Shown here: piece after piece, positions 7,573-14,513 of the stretch | Layout of the letters: the number at the start of each line of letters is the position of its first letter | Numbering within the stretch: the stretch's first letter is position 1 | IMG/VR virus record: IMGVR_UViG_3300020408_000056 | Coordinates: 1-20,146 of that record | Length of the DNA: 20,146 nucleotides | Reading direction: 5' to 3' (one strand) | Origin: a virus | Notes under the pieces: model-generated | The model's database searches: none | Told to the model about the DNA's origin: nothing | Seen by the model: only the letters and a program-made list of their open reading frames with translations | Position numbers and translations under genes: made by a program

Positions 7573-8107
7573 AGTATTTGACGATTATTTGGGTCCAGTA
7601 GAACATGATCGTTTGTGTAGTTACTTTATGGGTAACTATGACAAAGGAGATATTGCTAATTCATGTTGTTGGATATTCAATGCTGGAGTTAGTCAACCAG
7701 GTGATGGTCACTTTCAACATATTCATCAGTTGTTCTCATCCCATCAAATCATTAGTCCTGCATGGTCATTAGTAGAACCAATTATCGCTAAAGAAGAAGC
7801 AATTGCCATTGCTAGAGTAAAGGCAAATATGCTGGTTAGAACACCCGAAGTGGAAGTTTTTGATGATTGTTTTCATTGTGATTTTGATTGTTCAATGTCA
7901 CACATGAACACTGCAATCTATTATATCAATACCAATAATGGATTTACCTTATTTGAGGATGGAACAAAGGTTGAGAGTGTAAGTAATAGGTTGGTAAGAT
8001 TTCCTTCAAACCTGAAGCACACTGGGTCTACCTGTAGTAATGCTGATCGTAGAATTTTGATCAATTTTAACTACTTTACTGAGAGATGTTTACAACAAAA
8101 CAATTAG
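7565..8107 (+). CDS. 2OG-Fe(II) oxygenase family protein (TTG start)
   Basis: A 180-residue protein with a typical short-chain P4H-like layout: IEVFDDYLGP at the amino terminus, FHCDFD (H104, D106), MNTAIYYINTNNGFTLF, RFPSNLKHTGS with distal H152, and R162/R163. The TTG at 7565 is chosen because the conserved FDDYL segment precedes any ATG, and AGGAG at about 7550-7554 is well placed. The HxD...H...R set is complete, so it should be active. It overlaps the radical SAM gene by 22 bases. Confidence 0.75.
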   Translation: MIEVFDDYLGPVEHDRLCSYFMGNYDKGDIANSCCWIFNAGVSQPGDGHFQHIHQLFSSHQIISPAWSLVEPIIAKEEAIAIARVKANMLVRTPEVEVFDDCFHCDFDCSMSHMNTAIYYINTNNGFTLFEDGTKVESVSNRLVRFPSNLKHTGSTCSNADRRILINFNYFTERCLQQNN

Positions 8108-8931
8108 AGTTTCATGTGACTCATACATGCAACTTTAGTTGTCAGGGTTGCTCTCACTATTCTAACCATGGTCATTCTGGAACAATATCGGTAGATGTTG
8201 CTAGAGAGTGGCTATATACTTGGAGTAGGAGAGTCAAACCAAAAAGATTTGTAATACTTGGTGGAGAACCAACATTACATAAAGATTTAGTTGATATGGT
8301 GTATATGATCAGGTTGATGTATCCTGATCCCTACACTAATATTGATTTAGTATCAAACGCAAGTTTTTTACATAATCATCCACAATTACCTGTAGCATTA
8401 AAGGCAACAAATACAACCCTAGCAATATCGATACACAGTACGAAGCATAAAGATTATGCTAGGAAGTTCAAGAAGGGATATCAACTAGCAAAGTCATGGA
8501 GGCATGATCTTGGTGTTGTGGTAGAATTCTGGGACTTTACTAATGAACATTGGATTCCACAATACAGGGGATTTGGTAGTTCGATGTTACCTTTTGAGGA
8601 TCAAAATCCAAAAGAGAGTTGGAATAAATGCATATCAAAAAATGCATTGCAACTACATGAGAATAAACTTTGGAAGTGCCCACCTTTAGCGTATCTTCCA
8701 ATGCAAAAGAAAAAGTATGATTTAAGTTCTAAATGGGATCCATACCTAGAATACAAACCATTAGAACCTGACTGTACTGATGCAGAACTCAAAGAATTTT
8801 TGTCAAGAGAGGACGAATCATATTGTTCAATGTGTCCTGCAAATCAAAGACCAATCATAAAGGAAGACCCTACATTACCAGTTAGTTATTGGGAGAAGAA
8901 GTATGATCACATGGGGAATATCATCGAATAG
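8086..8931 (+). CDS. Radical SAM enzyme with extra C-terminal cysteines
   Basis: The 281-residue protein has the radical SAM 4Fe-4S motif CxxxCxxC (C15, C19, C22: TCNFSCQGC) and the SAM-binding GGEPTLHKD near residues 61-69. The carboxy-terminal third has further cysteines (C182, C198, C230, C247, C250, including CSMC), like SPASM/twitch auxiliary cluster regions used by peptide- and small-molecule-modifying enzymes. It starts within the preceding oxygenase gene and ends 29 bases inside the carbamoyltransferase gene, so the three are clearly co-expressed. Reaction and substrate are unknown. Confidence 0.85.
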   Translation: MFTTKQLEFHVTHTCNFSCQGCSHYSNHGHSGTISVDVAREWLYTWSRRVKPKRFVILGGEPTLHKDLVDMVYMIRLMYPDPYTNIDLVSNASFLHNHPQLPVALKATNTTLAISIHSTKHKDYARKFKKGYQLAKSWRHDLGVVVEFWDFTNEHWIPQYRGFGSSMLPFEDQNPKESWNKCISKNALQLHENKLWKCPPLAYLPMQKKKYDLSSKWDPYLEYKPLEPDCTDAELKEFLSREDESYCSMCPANQRPIIKEDPTLPVSYWEKKYDHMGNIIE

Positions 8932-10327
8932 TCACAATGCTGCTCTTGCAGTATTTTGTAACGATTCTTTGATGTTCGCTAGTGAGAGTGAACGATTTAG
9001 TAGGATAAAGAATGATCCCAATATTGACGAACATTTAATATTCCATGCTCTGCAATATGGAGAACCTGATCTTATCTGTTGGTATGAGAAACCATGGAAG
9101 AAGAAGTTAAGGCAGTTACGTTCTGGTCAAGGATTGGGTGAAAAGAATTTTACCAAGTATTTTGATTGTAAGCACAAGTTCTTTGATCATCATTACTCTC
9201 ATGCTTGTGCTGGATATTTTACGAGTAAGTATAGGAATTGTGCTGTCTTAGTTGTTGACGCGATTGGTGAGAGCACCACTATGAGTATTTGGTCAGCTGG
9301 TGGTAATAGATTGCATTTAAGATATAAATTGGAATATCCTAATAGCGTTGGTCTATGGTACTCTGCCATGACTCAAAGAATAGGATTAAAACCAAATGAG
9401 GATGAATACATTCTCATGGCGCTATCTTCCTATGGTGACAGGACTAAACTTACATCTAAAATATTGAATGATCTGATTGGTATTGACTTCCAAGCAAAAC
9501 GTAATCTTCATAGAGGTTGTTTGGATTGGGCACCAGGTGAGTCTGATGAAGATATTGCTGCAGCAACTCAACATGTGTATGAAGTCTTGTTTGCTAATGC
9601 GTTAAAGAAAGCAAGAGAGTTAGTTGGTAGTAATAAATTGGTATTGACTGGTGGATGTGCTTTGAATTGTGTAGCAAACTCAAAAGCATATGATTTTTTT
9701 GATGATGTTTGGATAATGCCTGCTCCAGGAGACTCTGGATCTGCTATTGGTGCTGTACTAGCACATACGCGGAAGAGAATAAAATTCTCTCCCTACTTGG
9801 GATATAAAATACCACATGAGGAGAAGAATAGGACCATTGTTGATCATTTAAACAATCATCATGTGTGTGGTTTAGCAAGAGGTAGAGCAGAATTTGGACC
9901 AAGAGCACTTGGTGCTCGGAGTTTAATTGCTAATCCAATGCATCCTGGAATTAAAGAGATAGTTAATGGCATAAAAGAAAGACAACCTTACAGACCATTC
10001 TCTCCAATGGTTCCCATAGAGTATGCTTCTAAGTATTTTGATATGCATCAAGACTTAGTGGAGAGTCCATTTATGCAATATGCCATTAAGTGTAAAAAAC
10101 CAGAGTTATTGCATGGTGTTGTACATGTTGATAATACAAGCAGAGTTCAAACTGTGAAAAAATGTGATGCACCTAAACTGCATGATTTGCTAATGAGATG
10201 GAAGCATGTTAGTGGACATCCTGTTCTTTTAAATACTAGTTTAAATGTCAAAGGACAACCAATTCTTAATGATAAGTATGATGTTAAACTGTGGTCGGAG
10301 AAACATGGGATAAAGGTATTCTCATGA
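8903..10327 (+). CDS. NodU/CmcH-type O-carbamoyltransferase
   Basis: The 474-residue protein shows the Kae1-like metal/carbamoyladenylate site (DHHYSHA; H96, H97, H100), TGGCALNCVANS, the PGDSGSAIGA strand, and the carboxy-terminal YrdC-like/Carbam_trans_C signature FGPRALGARSLIANP, with PVLLNTSLNVKGQPI near the end. Family members move carbamoyl from carbamoyl phosphate to a hydroxyl group of sugars, antibiotics or, in some viruses, 5-hydroxymethylcytosine. It is shorter than the usual 550-600 residues but has both halves. ATG 8903 has GGAG about 8 bases upstream and overlaps the radical SAM gene. The acceptor here is unknown. Confidence 0.9.
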   Translation: MITWGISSNSHNAALAVFCNDSLMFASESERFSRIKNDPNIDEHLIFHALQYGEPDLICWYEKPWKKKLRQLRSGQGLGEKNFTKYFDCKHKFFDHHYSHACAGYFTSKYRNCAVLVVDAIGESTTMSIWSAGGNRLHLRYKLEYPNSVGLWYSAMTQRIGLKPNEDEYILMALSSYGDRTKLTSKILNDLIGIDFQAKRNLHRGCLDWAPGESDEDIAAATQHVYEVLFANALKKARELVGSNKLVLTGGCALNCVANSKAYDFFDDVWIMPAPGDSGSAIGAVLAHTRKRIKFSPYLGYKIPHEEKNRTIVDHLNNHHVCGLARGRAEFGPRALGARSLIANPMHPGIKEIVNGIKERQPYRPFSPMVPIEYASKYFDMHQDLVESPFMQYAIKCKKPELLHGVVHVDNTSRVQTVKKCDAPKLHDLLMRWKHVSGHPVLLNTSLNVKGQPILNDKYDVKLWSEKHGIKVFS

Positions 10328-11031
10328 ATTTTTTAGAATTAGAAGATAAACCTTCGGGTCCGTTTATGGATCAAGATACAAAGCAGTTGTATCAAAAAAA
10401 TCTAAAATCACAACCATCAAATTGGAGATATAGAGATAAAGTAGTACAATATACTTTAAATTCTCATAATTATAGGACAAAAGAGTTCCATATCATACCT
10501 TGGGCAGAGTCTGTGGTTATATTTGGTTGCTCTTATGTGTTTGGGATTGGTGCTGCACTTGATGAGACTATAGCAGCACAATTGAGTTCTATTATAAAAA
10601 GACCAGTCATAAACATGGGAGCACCTGGATCAAGTGCCACATTCTCATTATACAATTCTTCTATATTGAGAAAGGAATGTCCTAAACCAGCGGGCATAGT
10701 CTTTGGTTGGACATCTGCTGCAAGATGCACATTATTTTTAAAGAATAGCACAGTACATTGTGGTTCTTGGATGGAAGATGTTGGTGGGTTGGGAAAAGCT
10801 TGGAGAAGGTTTGATAGTAATGCGTATACACATTTGAATTTTACAAGACAATGTGCTCAACAGATGTGGGATGATACTCCATACGCAGACTTTACATTGT
10901 TCCCATCAAATAGATCTATGATTAATTGCCCCTACATAAAACAAATTGATTATGGTAGAGATTGTTGCCATCCTGGTGTAAAGACTAATGAACAAGTTGC
11001 TACTGTTATTGCAGAACAATTAAACCTATGA
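10324..11031 (+). CDS. SGNH/GDSL-like hydrolase or acyltransferase
   Basis: A 235-residue protein. Block I appears as FGCSYVFGIG, where the serine after cysteine would be the nucleophile. The oxyanion Asn region is INMGAPGSS, and the carboxy terminus has DCCHPGVKTNEQVA, matching the Asp-x-x-His block of SGNH enzymes. Many such enzymes remove or add acyl groups on glycans. ATG 10324 is chosen for its 4-base overlap with the carbamoyltransferase stop; an earlier ATG in frame would add 11 residues inside that gene. It closes the modification operon. Substrate unknown. Confidence 0.75.
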   Translation: MNFLELEDKPSGPFMDQDTKQLYQKNLKSQPSNWRYRDKVVQYTLNSHNYRTKEFHIIPWAESVVIFGCSYVFGIGAALDETIAAQLSSIIKRPVINMGAPGSSATFSLYNSSILRKECPKPAGIVFGWTSAARCTLFLKNSTVHCGSWMEDVGGLGKAWRRFDSNAYTHLNFTRQCAQQMWDDTPYADFTLFPSNRSMINCPYIKQIDYGRDCCHPGVKTNEQVATVIAEQLNL

Positions 11032-11059
11032 TACAATATCATCAGTCTATCTAAGGTAT

Positions 11060-11200
11060 ATGACTGAAAGAACTTACACTAAAACTGATAGTAAAGGTCG
11101 GGAAGAAGTCTGGTCTTGGGATGAGACTCCCGAGGTTGTAGCAGCAATCAAACAACTACATGAAACTGTGAGGAAAAATAATGAAGCTCTTAACTCTTGA
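11060..11200 (+). CDS. Small protein of unknown function
   Basis: Forty-six residues (MTERTYTKTDSKGREEVW...), ending LHETVRKNNEALNS. AAGG at 11053-11056 precedes the ATG. The 3' end overlaps the next gene by 20 bases. Its composition is protein-like (Trp pair, amphipathic carboxy-terminal helix). No known domain is seen. Confidence 0.5.
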   Translation: MTERTYTKTDSKGREEVWSWDETPEVVAAIKQLHETVRKNNEALNS

Positions 11201-11399
11201 AGATTATCAGGCAGCAGGTGAAACCTTCTGGCCAAAGTACTGGTACGTTGCCAAAGAACTTGGTGAAGATGCTAGGGCAGAGGATATTCTAAAAGTTATG
11301 GAAGCAGTCGGTGGTGTTGCACTGAAACTTGCTTTGGAAAAGAAAGAAGGACCTTTTGGATTTAACAAAAAAGATGACGGAACAACAGACGAAGACTGA
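11181..11399 (+). CDS. Small protein of unknown function
   Basis: Seventy-two residues (MKLLTLEDYQAAGETFWPKYWY...), acidic tail DDGTTDED. It resembles small proteins I associate with T4-like cyanophage genomes near talC, but no function is known to me. It overlaps the next gene by 26 bases. Confidence 0.6.
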   Translation: MKLLTLEDYQAAGETFWPKYWYVAKELGEDARAEDILKVMEAVGGVALKLALEKKEGPFGFNKKDDGTTDED

Positions 11400-11691
11400 G
11401 ACCCAACGTAAACCTACTATTTTGGATTCTCTTGGACCTAATCCTACCATTGAGAAGAATATTCCTGAGGATGTTGTCTGGATTGATGACGCTTTTTATA
11501 TTAAAAAGACACGCTTTGGTCTCTATACTAGTGTTGTAAAAGCACCCATTTATGGTGCTCACTTCCTCACAGGTGGCACTGAGGATGGAGTTCTTCAAAT
11601 GACACGATGGCATCTTAAGTGTCTACAGGAAGGCACTATGCAGGACTATACTCGTGTTGTAAATAATGGAGTTGTTGGAGGCAAGTTGTGA
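11374..11691 (+). CDS. Hypothetical cyanophage protein
   Basis: 105 residues from ATG 11374 (MTEQQTKTETQRKPTILDSLGP...). The conserved-looking core is EDVVWIDDAFYIKKTRFGLYTSV. A longer reading from TTG 11329 would lie wholly inside the preceding gene and is less likely. Its stop is overlapped by a GTG-started 26-residue frame. Function is not recognised. Confidence 0.6.
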   Translation: MTEQQTKTETQRKPTILDSLGPNPTIEKNIPEDVVWIDDAFYIKKTRFGLYTSVVKAPIYGAHFLTGGTEDGVLQMTRWHLKCLQEGTMQDYTRVVNNGVVGGKL

Positions 11692-11768
11692 GGAAACTAA
11701 TTAATAAAGTCAGAGACTTTATTCAAAAGATTAGAAGTAGAAACCGTGATCCATTTATTTACAAATGA
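11688..11768 (+). CDS. Very small basic protein (26 aa)
   Basis: GTG start at 11688 overlapping the preceding TGA (GTGA), and a stop overlapping the next ATG (ATGA). The peptide is MRKLINKVRDFIQKIRSRNRD followed by five residues, strongly basic and amphipathic. The exact 4-base junctions on both sides are the main support. It is too short for homology judgement. Confidence 0.4.
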   Translation: MRKLINKVRDFIQKIRSRNRDPFIYK

Positions 11769-11908
11769 CACAATACAACTTTGAATATACTACGCTTGAT
11801 GAGCGTATTGAACAGTTAGAGACTCGTGTGCGTGAATTGGAAAATATCATTGACAAAATCGCACCGCCCAAATATAATCTTGAAAACTATTCCCTTGGAG
11901 ACAAATGA
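11765..11908 (+). CDS. Small coiled-coil protein (47 aa)
   Basis: MTQYNFEYTTLDERIEQLET is followed by a heptad stretch (LDERIEQLETRVRELENIIDKI) typical of a short coiled coil, then PPKYNLENYSLGDK. ATGA overlaps join it to the 26-residue frame before and to talC after, so it is translated with talC. Its GGAG near the end is talC's ribosome site. Confidence 0.6.
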   Translation: MTQYNFEYTTLDERIEQLETRVRELENIIDKIAPPKYNLENYSLGDK

Positions 11909-12564
11909 AGATCTTCCTTGACACTGCAGATACTGAAGAAGTCCGTAAATATTTTGCATCGGGACTTGTTGATGGTGTCACTACCAACCCTTCCCTGATT
12001 CGCAAGGCGGGTCGTGATCCTGAGGAAGTATATCAGGAGATGATTGATATTGGTGTGCCTGATGTCAGCATGGAAGTTGTTGGCACAGTGGGTGAAATGT
12101 ATAACGATGGTGTTCGCCTTGCTGAGAAGTTTGGTACTGCTGCCACTATCAAACTCCCCTGCACCCCAGATGGTCTTATGGTCTGTAAAGATTTGACCAA
12201 ACTGGGTATCAAAACTAATGTAACTCTTGTCTTCTCTGTTGCACAGGCAGTGATGGCAATGAAGGCAGGTGCAACCTATCTGTCTCCTTTTGTTGGACGT
12301 TGCAATGACAACTCCTTCAGTGGTGTTGAATTGGTTCGTGCTATCGCAACTTGTCGTTCTGTCCATGGCATGAAGACTGAAGTGCTTGCTGCATCTCTGC
12401 GTGATGCACATCATGTCTCTCGCTGCTTCATGTATGGTTCTGACATTGTTACCATGCCAACCAAAGTGTTCAACGCAATGTATGACAGTGTGTTGACTCG
12501 TGAGGGACTTGCTATCTTCCAACGTGATTATGAAGCATCTCTTGAGGCATTGAACGATGTATGA
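11905..12564 (+). CDS. talC: Transaldolase, TalC type
   Basis: The 219-residue (beta/alpha)8 enzyme of the short transaldolase/fructose-6-phosphate aldolase family acts in the pentose phosphate pathway. It shows FLDTADTEEVRKY at the start, GVTTNPSLI at 24-32, the Schiff-base lysine K83 in TIKLPCTPDGL, NVTLVFSVAQA, and YLSPFVGR. Length is normal for the family. TalC is a known auxiliary metabolic gene of cyanophages, where it helps shift host carbon flow to pentoses and NADPH; gnd at the end of this window acts in the same pathway. GGAG precedes ATG 11905. The gene overlaps the next one by 8 bases. Confidence 0.95.
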   Translation: MKIFLDTADTEEVRKYFASGLVDGVTTNPSLIRKAGRDPEEVYQEMIDIGVPDVSMEVVGTVGEMYNDGVRLAEKFGTAATIKLPCTPDGLMVCKDLTKLGIKTNVTLVFSVAQAVMAMKAGATYLSPFVGRCNDNSFSGVELVRAIATCRSVHGMKTEVLAASLRDAHHVSRCFMYGSDIVTMPTKVFNAMYDSVLTREGLAIFQRDYEASLEALNDV

Positions 12565-12739
12565 AGAACTAAATTGTTTTGAAGAAGCATTGAAACACTT
12601 TGGAACTAGAGTCGAAGTTGTCTGCGCTTTGGAACTTGGTGGTAGACTCGATCCTGAGGATGCCTATCAGATGATCAAAGATGAGATGAAGGAACTCAAA
12701 AAGTGTCGTAAACAGTTTAACAAGAACAATGACTGCTAA
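12557..12739 (+). CDS. Small protein of unknown function
   Basis: Sixty residues (MYEELNCFEEALKHFGTRVEV...), mostly helical with a Lys-rich carboxy terminus. It overlaps talC by 8 bases and the next gene by 11, so it sits in the talC operon. No domain is known to me. Confidence 0.6.
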   Translation: MYEELNCFEEALKHFGTRVEVVCALELGGRLDPEDAYQMIKDEMKELKKCRKQFNKNNDC

Positions 12740-13001
12740 AATCTATGAGTCACCTGATGGTGGCAAAACAGTATATGTTCGTGAGCAGGGTGGGACTGAA
12801 CGTACTCAGATCTACCCTGATCTCATGAATGAGGTGCAGGCAACATCACCATATAATGATGGGTGGACACAACAGTTCTACAGAGAACAGTGGCCACCTT
12901 ATGTACCCGATGGGTTCAAAGATAAATATGAGAACTACCAAGCAGTTCTTGATGATGGTTGGGAGTTTACTGGTGATGGATTCTGGATTAAATGTACTTG
13001 A
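12729..13001 (+). CDS. Hypothetical cyanophage protein
   Basis: Ninety residues (MTAKIYESPDGGKTVYVREQGG...). It has a GKTVYVREQGG hairpin-like start and many aromatic residues in the second half (GWTQQFYREQWPPYVPDGF). It is the last gene before the late-promoter candidate and the fibre genes. Function is not recognised. Confidence 0.6.
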   Translation: MTAKIYESPDGGKTVYVREQGGTERTQIYPDLMNEVQATSPYNDGWTQQFYREQWPPYVPDGFKDKYENYQAVLDDGWEFTGDGFWIKCT

Positions 13002-13007
13002 TAAATA
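13000..13007 (+). promoter_or_regulatory. T4-type late promoter candidate
   Basis: GATAAATA differs by one base from the T4 late consensus TATAAATA. It lies in the 33-base gap before the first fibre-like gene, with an AAAGGA ribosome site at 13015-13020 downstream. Placement in front of virion genes fits gp55-type late transcription. Confidence 0.5.
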
Positions 13008-13034
13008 AGTAAATAAAGGAAGTATGTTTGTAAA

Positions 13035-13598
13035 ATGGCAGCAATATTAACCGCCAACGGCATTGAATTTAATGATGGGACATCCTTAACGTCAAAATAT
13101 TCTGTTTTGGCACAGAATTCTGTTGCGGTATTTTATCAATCTGCCGCACCTACTGGATGGACACAGGTTACTGCACATAACGATAAAGCACTCCGTTTAG
13201 TCAATGGAACTGGTGGTGGGTTTGGTTATGGTGGAGTAGCAGGAGCAGGTGGTAATACTTTTAGTCAGGTATTTCCATCAAGCACCTCAAGTTTGTCTGT
13301 TTCTTATAATTCAACAGTTCCCGTATCAGGAACTGTTGGTGGTCACTCTCTATCAGTATCTGAGATCCCAGACCACACTCACAGTTCTGGTGTTGGTGGT
13401 GGAGCTGTTGCTGCTAGTGGTGGTAGTACATTTAGAGTTCCTGGTACTAACCAATCTGGTGGTGTTGTATCACCTCAAGGTATTGGTCAAGCGCACTCAC
13501 ACCCTTGGAGTGGATCTATCAACTTTAATGTTAGTGGATCTGGTTCTCTTGACATGAGACTTCAGTATATCGATGTAATTATCTGCAGTTTTAGTTGA
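13035..13598 (+). CDS. Tail fibre/collar-like virion protein (copy 1)
   Basis: A 187-residue, Gly/Ser/Thr-rich beta protein. It has a short adhesin-like start (AAILTANGIEFNDGTSL), the collar-like APTGWTQ...KALRLVNGTGGG segment, and HxH metal-type motifs DHTHSSG and AHSHPWSG, as in T4-like fibre tips and tail collar proteins. It ends with LQYIDVIICSFS. A late-promoter candidate lies directly upstream. It is probably trimeric and part of the virion surface, possibly in receptor contact. It is paralogous to the next gene. Confidence 0.75.
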   Translation: MAAILTANGIEFNDGTSLTSKYSVLAQNSVAVFYQSAAPTGWTQVTAHNDKALRLVNGTGGGFGYGGVAGAGGNTFSQVFPSSTSSLSVSYNSTVPVSGTVGGHSLSVSEIPDHTHSSGVGGGAVAASGGSTFRVPGTNQSGGVVSPQGIGQAHSHPWSGSINFNVSGSGSLDMRLQYIDVIICSFS

Positions 13599-13599
13599 T

Positions 13600-14148
13600 A
13601 TGGCAAGATTAACCGCTAGCGGAATTCAGTTTGATCTCCTAAATCCATCTGATGCTATAACTAGTTTTTACTGGATATATCCCGCAGGAACCAAAAAACT
13701 ATTTTATCAGTCAACAGCACCTACTGGTTGGACTCAAGATGCTTCGCAGGGTAATAAAGCACTGCGAGTTGTAAATGGGTCTGGTGGTGGAACTGGTAAT
13801 ACAACAAATTGGACATCAGTGTTGCAATCATCTAATACCATGAGTGTCAATATCTCTGGTACTTTTCCGATTAGTGCATCACTTGGTGGTCATACATTAT
13901 CATTAACACAATTAGCAAACCATACACATACTTTACTTGTTGGACCAGCATCTGGTGCAACTGCTACACCATTTAGTAGTTCTGGAACAACATTTGCTCA
14001 AAATGGATCAGTTGCAACTGGTGGTACTGGTGGTGGCGGTGCTCACTCACACCCATTCTCAGGAAGCGCATCAATCAATGAGACTGCAAGTTTAAATGTA
14101 AGTATGGCGGTTCAATATATTGATGTTATATTGTGCTCATTGAACTAA
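13600..14148 (+). CDS. Tail fibre/collar-like virion protein (copy 2)
   Basis: A 182-residue paralogue of the preceding gene, starting one base after its stop. It keeps LTASGIQFD, APTGWTQ, NKALRVVNGSGGG, NHTHTLL, GAHSHPFSG and VQYIDVILCSLN, while the middle part differs strongly. The pattern is conserved ends with a variable middle, as expected for host-contact proteins under selection. It has no own promoter, so it is co-transcribed with copy 1. Confidence 0.75.
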   Translation: MARLTASGIQFDLLNPSDAITSFYWIYPAGTKKLFYQSTAPTGWTQDASQGNKALRVVNGSGGGTGNTTNWTSVLQSSNTMSVNISGTFPISASLGGHTLSLTQLANHTHTLLVGPASGATATPFSSSGTTFAQNGSVATGGTGGGGAHSHPFSGSASINETASLNVSMAVQYIDVILCSLN

Positions 14149-14151
14149 ATA

Positions 14152-14160
14152 TGGTATAAT
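14152..14160 (+). promoter_or_regulatory. Extended -10 promoter (TGGTATAAT)
   Basis: TGGTATAAT gives a perfect -10 hexamer (14155-14160) with TGn extension and no good -35. It lies in the 32-base gap after the second fibre gene. Start would be near 14167, a few bases before GGAGAG and ATG 14181. Confidence 0.55.
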
Positions 14161-14180
14161 TATTTTACATTGGAGAGATT

Positions 14181-14513
14181 ATGGCGAAACTTGAGGTTGG
14201 TAAATTTTGTCCTTTGATTGGTAAAGATTGTATTGGTCTTGAGTGTTCCTGGTATACTCAAATCAGAGGCATGAATCCTCAGACAGGAGAACCTGTTGAT
14301 GAATGGGGGTGTGCAGTTACCTGGATGCCAATGTTGTTAATTGAGAATTCAAATCAGCAACGATCTACAAGTGCTGGTGTAGAATCTTTTAGAAATGAGA
14401 TGGTGAAGGCAAATGAGACTAACATTAGTGTGTTATCCTCTGCAGCACAAATGCTCCATGAAGCAAGAACTCCTAAAGTAATTCCAGCACAAGTCGAAGA
14501 GGTGGACACATGA
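14181..14513 (+). CDS. Four-cysteine protein of unknown function
   Basis: The 110-residue protein has an amino-terminal cysteine set C10, C17, C22 and C44 (KFCPLIGKDCIGLEC...EWGC) that could hold an Fe-S cluster or zinc. A helical carboxy-terminal part follows (SFRNEMVKANETNISVL). I have seen this protein type often in marine phages but know no proven function. GGAGAG lies 9 bases before the start. It overlaps the coiled-coil gene by 4 bases. Confidence 0.7.
   Translation: MAKLEVGKFCPLIGKDCIGLECSWYTQIRGMNPQTGEPVDEWGCAVTWMPMLLIENSNQQRSTSAGVESFRNEMVKANETNISVLSSAAQMLHEARTPKVIPAQVEEVDT

Noticed and set aside
13249-13557. A 102-codon Leu/Val-rich frame inside the first fibre gene
   Set aside because: Shadow of the Gly/Ser/Thr-rich fibre frame; the apparent hydrophobic protein results from reading GGTGGT-type repeats out of frame.
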